From Clostridia bacterium (GTDB taxonomy: Bacteria > Bacillota > Clostridia > Oscillospirales > Butyricicoccaceae), in NCBI GenBank assembly GCA_017560175.1, contig JAFYOK010000078.1:1-11482 (forward strand): a DNA stretch of 11,482 nucleotides. Direction: 5' to 3'. The notes under the pieces were generated by a model. That model made no database searches and had not been told where the DNA came from. It saw only the letters and a program-made list of their open reading frames with translations. A program made the translations under genes and the position numbers. Shown in pieces: positions 7,724 through 11,482 of the stretch; the first letter of the stretch is position 1, and every line of letters starts with the position of its first letter.

Positions 7724-10700
7724 TTATTCCATAATCTCGGAAGTTTGGAAAAACACAAAGAAGTACTCGTCGCCGCTGACATAGAACTTCATCGTGACCG
7801 TGTCCACAGCTTCGAGATCGACCGTTTTCAGGTCAAATTCCAGCAGACCATCTTCGGCTGCAGATATGGTACCGGTTCGCATGAAAAGACTGCCGTCGGG
7901 CGGATTAAAGGCGCTGCAGTACATTTCGGTATCCGAACTGTAGGCCACCCGGAAGCGCATATAGCCGTTATCCAGGGGCTGCAGCTGCAGGCTGTGTACC
8001 GCAAAAGAGACCGTCTGCAGGTTGTTTCTTTCCGTGTATGCAGGTTCGATGACATCTCCGGCAGGCTGTCCGTTGGTCATGGACATAGCTGCACGGTTGG
8101 ATTCCTCTGTATCGGGCTCGTCTTTGGGAATGCTCTCCTCGGACTGACCGATCGATCCGGATGCGTCAAAGGCGGCCGATGCATGGTTGGGCTCCAGAAG
8201 GCCGAAATTGTGATAGGCCAGCAGATTGCAGAGGTTGAACTGGTAGTTTGCCGCTGGTGTGATGCCATCGGCGCTGTCAGCCAGTAGCGCCTGCGCATAG
8301 GCACGCTGTCCTTCGAAGAAAGCGGCACTGCGGTCGGCACCTGTATGGAGTGCTTTCAGATAATGGTAATAGAAATAATAGAAATTGCTCTCGGCCATCT
8401 CCGCAAGGTCTGCATTGCAGTCGACACCATTGTTGGAGATCGTGGTCGTCGCCGAGAACATACCGACACAACCACCCTCCAGCGCCGCTGTGGTCAGGTT
8501 GTTATGCATACCATAGCCATTCGAGCAGGTCCAGCAGTCGAGATAATAAGGATGATCGTCCAGGACCGTATCAATGGTATCTGTATGGATCAGCGACTCA
8601 CGGACTTCCTCGCCGTTCACATAGTAGCATTTATCAATATTATTTCGCTGACCATGGCTGTTGATGAGGAACTCCGCAATGCCGTTGGCATTTTCCGCTG
8701 CCAGATTTTCCGCTGTGAAGCCGCCGATGACATCGGTAGATACCGGATGGTCTCCCACCAGATTGCCATACAGACGGTAGGGAATATCCAGCAGGCCAAA
8801 CTCGCTGTCCATACGTTCAAGGAAGATGCCCATATCATCGATGTGGGTATCCAATGCAAAAATGGGGTTGGAGAAATTGACAAGGTCGGGGCGCTCCAAT
8901 CCGGTGTCCCCGACAAAGGTCATATACTTTTCCATAAAGGCAGAGTACATTCCCTTTTCCAGCGGCAGACGGGCTACCGGCCACTGTGGGACAAGATCCA
9001 CATCCCAGTCTTCGGCAAAGTGATCACATACATTGTATCCATCGGCGATCTTTTCGGGATCGTTTTCAAAGTTGCTGTAGAACAGGTCGGTCAGGAAGGT
9101 GCCGCCTTCATCGATGGCAGAAGCCATCTGTACTTTATATTCCACCTCAAATGCCGGCACCATGGAAGGTGTGCCGAAAATCTGCACGCCGACGATCTCG
9201 CCTGTGCGTTCGGCAGCATCGGCCTGCAGCGCAGCATACAGTTCTTCGGCGTTGGCAAAGGCTGCACTGTCGGCCACAAGGACTTTTGCATCGGTGATCG
9301 ATGCAAGATAGGTGCCAACGGCTTCCAGATCGGCTTCACTCATGGCTGCCGTATCCATAACGGCATAGAGATAGCGGCTGCGTGCTTCCACCTCTGCCAG
9401 CATGGCCCTGGCTTCCGCCTTGCGGCCAACGCCCATAAGGACTTCGGCAATGAAGCCTGTGGGGTTGATGATCTTTCGGCCGTTATGTACATAAGCGGTA
9501 TCGACGATCAGCGCACGCAGATCGTCCTGTGTCAGATCGGGATCGATCTCCACCGCTGTGCCATAAAGACCCAGCACATAGGGCATGGTCCAGCTGAGGC
9601 CGCCGCTGCTCCAGTAGATATATTCTGTACCATAGAGGGTAGCAGCTGTCGTCCGTCCGGCTGCAGGGACATAGACCAGCGAAGGTCTGCCGCCGCCCCA
9701 CTGCTCGGGAACCAGATTGCGATAGTCATTCTTATCGCTCATGGGAAGGAAGGACATGCCGCCGTACTCGCCGCAGAACCAGACCATGATGCCTGCTTCT
9801 TCACAGGCGGCAACAGCTTCTTCGAATGCTTCGGCATTTGCCTCGCTGCTGTCGATGTTATCAGAAAAGCCGACCATCGTGATTTTTTTGCCCTCGGGCA
9901 GGGTCTTGTTCTGCTCGATGATCTGATAGAGACATTCGGCATGGGTCAGCTGATCGGCTTCCCACGATGCATGGGCGTAGTAATAGACCTCTGCCTCGGG
10001 GGCTGTGCCGATGTCCTTACCGGCCAGCAGAGAAAGGACCGCCGGTCCATGCATGGAGTTGTTGGAATCAGTGTTATTGGTGTAGTGCAGGTCGATATCG
10101 GCATACTGCGCATGGTCGTCAATGGGCTGATCGACATAGGCAACGACAGCACCATCTCCTGTAAAACCGTACTTATGCAGAATATCCACATTCAGTCCCG
10201 GTGCCCTGCCCCATTCGATCAGTGCATCGGGGTCATAGCCCGAAGGCAGCTCAGCAAAGGTCGTTTGATCGCCGATGGTCAGCGAATAGGCCAGCGCAGG
10301 TGCCCGGGACAGGTCGGCCGTAATGTTATTTTTTCCTGTGTACCAAACTGTGGCATAGGGTTCCACGCCGTCGACGGCTTCGATCTGCGGCAGACTGCGG
10401 GTCACGGACAGCTCTGTGATGGCCCCATCCGGTTCGGGTGTGGGAACAGGATCGGGTTCTTCCTCCTCCATCTCGCCGATGGTCAGGCAGTTGGCCAGCG
10501 GGATCAGGTTGCCGATGGAGGGCACAACAAAGGCTTTGATGCAGCCGATATGACCATCACGGTTGTCGATCAACGCGCCGAAATCGGATGTCTTGCCAAT
10601 GCCGATCTCGCCATAGAGATACTGCATCCCCAGCATCTGGCCGTCCGGACTGTACTGGACCAGCAGCAGGGTGTCGGCCGAAACCGAATGTCGGTTTGTG

Positions 10701-10984
10701 ATGCTTGCTTCCACAACGAACTGATCTCTGGGAATGTAGGAAAACTCTTTAAGGGTCGAAGGGTCATACATACGCAGGCTGTTGATGGTGTATTTCTGCA
10801 CGGCAGGATCAGGCGTGAGTTCGTTCTCCCTTTCCCCGATCTTCGGCTCGCTCAGCACATCAACGGTCTCCACATACCGGACCTTACCGGCATCCGGATA
10901 ATCTTCATATCCGGCAAAGGCTGTCAACGATAGCATTATACTAAACGCCAACATAAAGGACAGACTTCGTTTCAAAGTTTTCAT
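7724..10984 (-). CDS. Secreted double peptidase: subtilisin-like (S8) plus gingipain-like (C25) domains
   Basis: Complete 1086-residue protein. A signal peptide (residues 1-24, AFA-G) is followed by a beta domain shared with the giant neighbour (65-170) and an acidic/proline linker (172-187). The S8 domain (~250-515) has the Asp motif 'VVAYVDQPIDD' (Asp285), the His motif 'MHGPAVLSLLAG' (His312) and the Ser motif 'GGLSWTMPYVLGLY' (Ser464), followed by the usual 'DPDLTQDDLRAL'. Residue 406, where subtilisins keep the oxyanion Asn, appears to be Glu. The second catalytic region (~540-930) follows C25/gingipain order: 'VGVQIFGTPSMVPA', 'DLVPQWPVARLPL' (compare P-x-x-x-V-G-R-x-P), 'INSHGQ' (His777) and 'CWTCSNGYG' (Cys820, with Cys817 three residues before). 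A beta-rich C-terminal domain (~985-1086) ends the protein. No LPxTG or C-terminal membrane segment is seen. Extracellular proteolysis is the likely role; the substrate is unknown. A strong RBS supports the start. Confidence 0.92.
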   Translation of the reverse strand: MKTLKRSLSFMLAFSIMLSLTAFAGYEDYPDAGKVRYVETVDVLSEPKIGERENELTPDPAVQKYTINSLRMYDPSTLKEFSYIPRDQFVVEASITNRHSVSADTLLLVQYSPDGQMLGMQYLYGEIGIGKTSDFGALIDNRDGHIGCIKAFVVPSIGNLIPLANCLTIGEMEEEEPDPVPTPEPDGAITELSVTRSLPQIEAVDGVEPYATVWYTGKNNITADLSRAPALAYSLTIGDQTTFAELPSGYDPDALIEWGRAPGLNVDILHKYGFTGDGAVVAYVDQPIDDHAQYADIDLHYTNNTDSNNSMHGPAVLSLLAGKDIGTAPEAEVYYYAHASWEADQLTHAECLYQIIEQNKTLPEGKKITMVGFSDNIDSSEANAEAFEEAVAACEEAGIMVWFCGEYGGMSFLPMSDKNDYRNLVPEQWGGGRPSLVYVPAAGRTTAATLYGTEYIYWSSGGLSWTMPYVLGLYGTAVEIDPDLTQDDLRALIVDTAYVHNGRKIINPTGFIAEVLMGVGRKAEARAMLAEVEARSRYLYAVMDTAAMSEADLEAVGTYLASITDAKVLVADSAAFANAEELYAALQADAAERTGEIVGVQIFGTPSMVPAFEVEYKVQMASAIDEGGTFLTDLFYSNFENDPEKIADGYNVCDHFAEDWDVDLVPQWPVARLPLEKGMYSAFMEKYMTFVGDTGLERPDLVNFSNPIFALDTHIDDMGIFLERMDSEFGLLDIPYRLYGNLVGDHPVSTDVIGGFTAENLAAENANGIAEFLINSHGQRNNIDKCYYVNGEEVRESLIHTDTIDTVLDDHPYYLDCWTCSNGYGMHNNLTTAALEGGCVGMFSATTTISNNGVDCNADLAEMAESNFYYFYYHYLKALHTGADRSAAFFEGQRAYAQALLADSADGITPAANYQFNLCNLLAYHNFGLLEPNHASAAFDASGSIGQSEESIPKDEPDTEESNRAAMSMTNGQPAGDVIEPAYTERNNLQTVSFAVHSLQLQPLDNGYMRFRVAYSSDTEMYCSAFNPPDGSLFMRTGTISAAEDGLLEFDLKTVDLEAVDTVTMKFYVSGDEYFFVFFQTSEIME
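8453..9366 (-). other. C25 (gingipain-like) cysteine-peptidase region of the double protease
   Basis: Residues about 540-844 show the caspase-like alpha/beta succession of C25. There is an N-terminal Rossmann-like segment ('AKVLVADSAAF'), a 'VQIFGTPSMVPA' strand comparable to 'LVGD..xIP', a Ser/Tyr-containing segment before 'PQWPVARLP', the His-Gly after a hydrophobic strand ('FLINSHGQ', His777, codon 8654-8656), then 'LDCWTCSNGYG' (Cys820, codon 8525-8527) and 'GGCVGMFSATTTISNNG'. Gingipain has a comparable C-x-N-G after its catalytic Cys. The family assignment is by motif order read by eye. Confidence 0.75.
9440..10237 (-). other. Subtilisin-like S8 domain of the double protease
   Basis: Residues about 250-515. 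The order Asp285 (codon 10130-10132), His312 (10049-10051), Ser464 (9593-9595) follows the S8 D-H-S arrangement, with typical surroundings ('TGDGAVVAYVD', 'HGPAVLSLLAG', 'SWTMPYVLGLY'). 'GLSW..PY' in place of 'GTSMA.P' is a variant I associate with clostridial S8 proteins. The Asp-His spacing of 27 residues is short, and the region around 399-409 ('GIMVWFCGEYGG') replaces the usual A-G-N-x-G. Confidence 0.8.
10475..10792 (-). other. N-terminal accessory domain of the protease shared with the giant protein
   Basis: Residues 65-170 ('YTINSLRMYD' to 'LANCLTIG') match residues 1257-1361 of the neighbouring giant protein in strand order and in the 'GQ.[LI]GMQ' and '[LI]K.FVV.S..N..P' motifs. It lies between the signal peptide and the linker, in the position of a prodomain, so it could be an inhibitory, targeting or docking module. 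Its presence in a non-enzymatic neighbour favours docking or a structural role; this is inference. Confidence 0.7.
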
Positions 10985-10989
10985 CTTTT

Positions 10990-10997
10990 CCCCTCCT
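10990..10997 (-). promoter_or_regulatory. Ribosome binding site of the double-protease gene
   Basis: AGGAGGGG on the minus strand, 5 nt before the ATG at 10984. It is a strong site and agrees with a start that yields a complete signal peptide. Confidence 0.85.
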
Positions 10998-11017
10998 GAT
11001 GAAGTGTTGATAAAATT

Positions 11018-11046
11018 ATTATTGCTCTTTTTCTACTGCATGTCAA
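11018..11046 (-). promoter_or_regulatory. Predicted sigma-A-type promoter of the double-protease gene
   Basis: On the minus strand a perfect -35 TTGACA (11041-11046) is followed after exactly 17 nt by AATAAT (11018-11023), a 5-of-6 match to the -10 consensus. The predicted transcript start near 11011 gives a short leader of about 27 nt containing the RBS. Confidence 0.75.
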
Positions 11047-11482
11047 ACGCTGCAAAGGCATAAACTGCTTTGTGAGAAACTGAATCGAAGTAGCCTTTTC
11101 GTAAAATTACTGATTTGCATAGCAACAAAGTGTAAAAGTTAAAACCTTTACACAGATAATAAATAAAGATATTCTAAAACAAAAACAGAACATTTGTCTG
11201 TGAAGCTGTTCGGCTTCCGCAAAAAACACAAAATGCGAAGTAGTTCCTTTGCCTGACTTTCGCCGGTAAAGCACAGATCAGACACCTGATTGCCGCGTGG
11301 CATCTGTCGATAACCAACGCAGCTTCTCCCCTACCCTGCTCTGTACTCCGCAATTTTAAATCAAAATCTGCATAAAACTGTTTTCCGAAGGGCAGAATAA
11401 CGACAAAGAAAATCGCGCACCTGATCCTACCTCTTTCCAACCGACCCAAAGCAGCCATCCATTCCTGACGCTTTCCGGCAAC
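11047..11482. other. Non-genic AT-rich upstream region; no supported gene
   Basis: About 435 bases without a convincing gene. Seen here: an AT-rich hairpin at 11130-11153 (GTGTAAA / TTTACAC with a 10-nt loop), about 85 bases upstream of the protease -35, which could be a weak terminator or operator; and a 5-bp hairpin GAAGC-TGTTCG-GCTTC at 11202-11217. A minus-strand frame is open from the right edge to about 11174, but its translation is rich in Arg, Cys and Phe, has no RBS or recognisable motif, and uses TTA and TCA freely, unlike the two real genes. Confidence 0.5.

Noticed and set aside
7664..8287. Plus-strand open frame of 207 codons beginning between the two genes
   Set aside because: It starts inside the terminator region, continues antisense to the protease 3' end and stops at the complement of a CTA codon. 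No RBS and no recognisable protein features.
8345..10933. Plus-strand open frame of 862 codons
   Set aside because: Codon-aligned antisense of the double-protease gene, open only because that gene avoids TTA, CTA and TCA. No motifs or RBS of its own.
11202..11217. GAAGC/GCTTC hairpin as a terminator
   Set aside because: The stem is only 5 bp and no T-run follows directly on either strand.
11174..11458. Minus-strand frame of 94 codons at the right edge
   Set aside because: It has no RBS, an odd Arg/Cys/Phe-rich composition, codon use unlike both real genes and no motif. The frame stays open to the window edge, so a longer gene cannot be fully excluded.

Overview
The window holds two large secreted-protein genes on the minus strand and about 500 bases of AT-rich sequence upstream of the second. 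Several traits suggest a gut-type clostridial Firmicute, perhaps of the Oscillospiraceae/Ruminococcaceae kind: lysine-started Gram-positive signal peptides, strong AGGAG ribosome sites, sigma-A-like promoters, GC-rich coding sequence beside AT-rich intergenic DNA, and clostridial surface-protein domains. This assignment is inference, because there is no rRNA or housekeeping gene here.

Layout, read in the direction of transcription (right to left). Positions 11482-10985 hold no gene I can support, but contain a good promoter (TTGACA-17-AATAAT) and a strong RBS for the first gene. Positions 10984-7724 encode a complete 1086-residue secreted protein with a signal peptide, a ~105-residue beta-sandwich-like domain, an acidic/proline linker, a subtilisin-type (S8) domain with Asp/His/Ser in the expected motifs, a gingipain-like (C25) cysteine-peptidase domain with a His/Cys dyad, and a C-terminal beta-rich domain. 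A near-perfect Rho-independent terminator follows at 7677-7709.

Positions 7544-1 encode a giant secreted or surface protein, with 2514 codons visible and its C-terminus beyond the left edge. It starts from its own promoter (TTGATT-17-TATACT). It has a signal peptide, three tandem ~222-residue aromatic-rich repeats, two fibronectin-III-like domains, a helical linker, an H-x-x-DG/FSDFA-type beta domain, a bacterial Ig-like domain, a copy of the same ~105-residue domain found in the protease, further beta domains, and a long predicted right-handed beta-helix.

The two proteins are adjacent, co-oriented, both exported and share a domain. They look like a surface module made of a large binding or adhesin-like protein and a double-headed protease. 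Whether the protease acts on its neighbour, on host protein or on other cell-surface proteins cannot be told from sequence. Both genes almost completely avoid the codons TTA, CTA and TCA, which leaves very long stop-free frames on the opposite strand; those frames are not genes.
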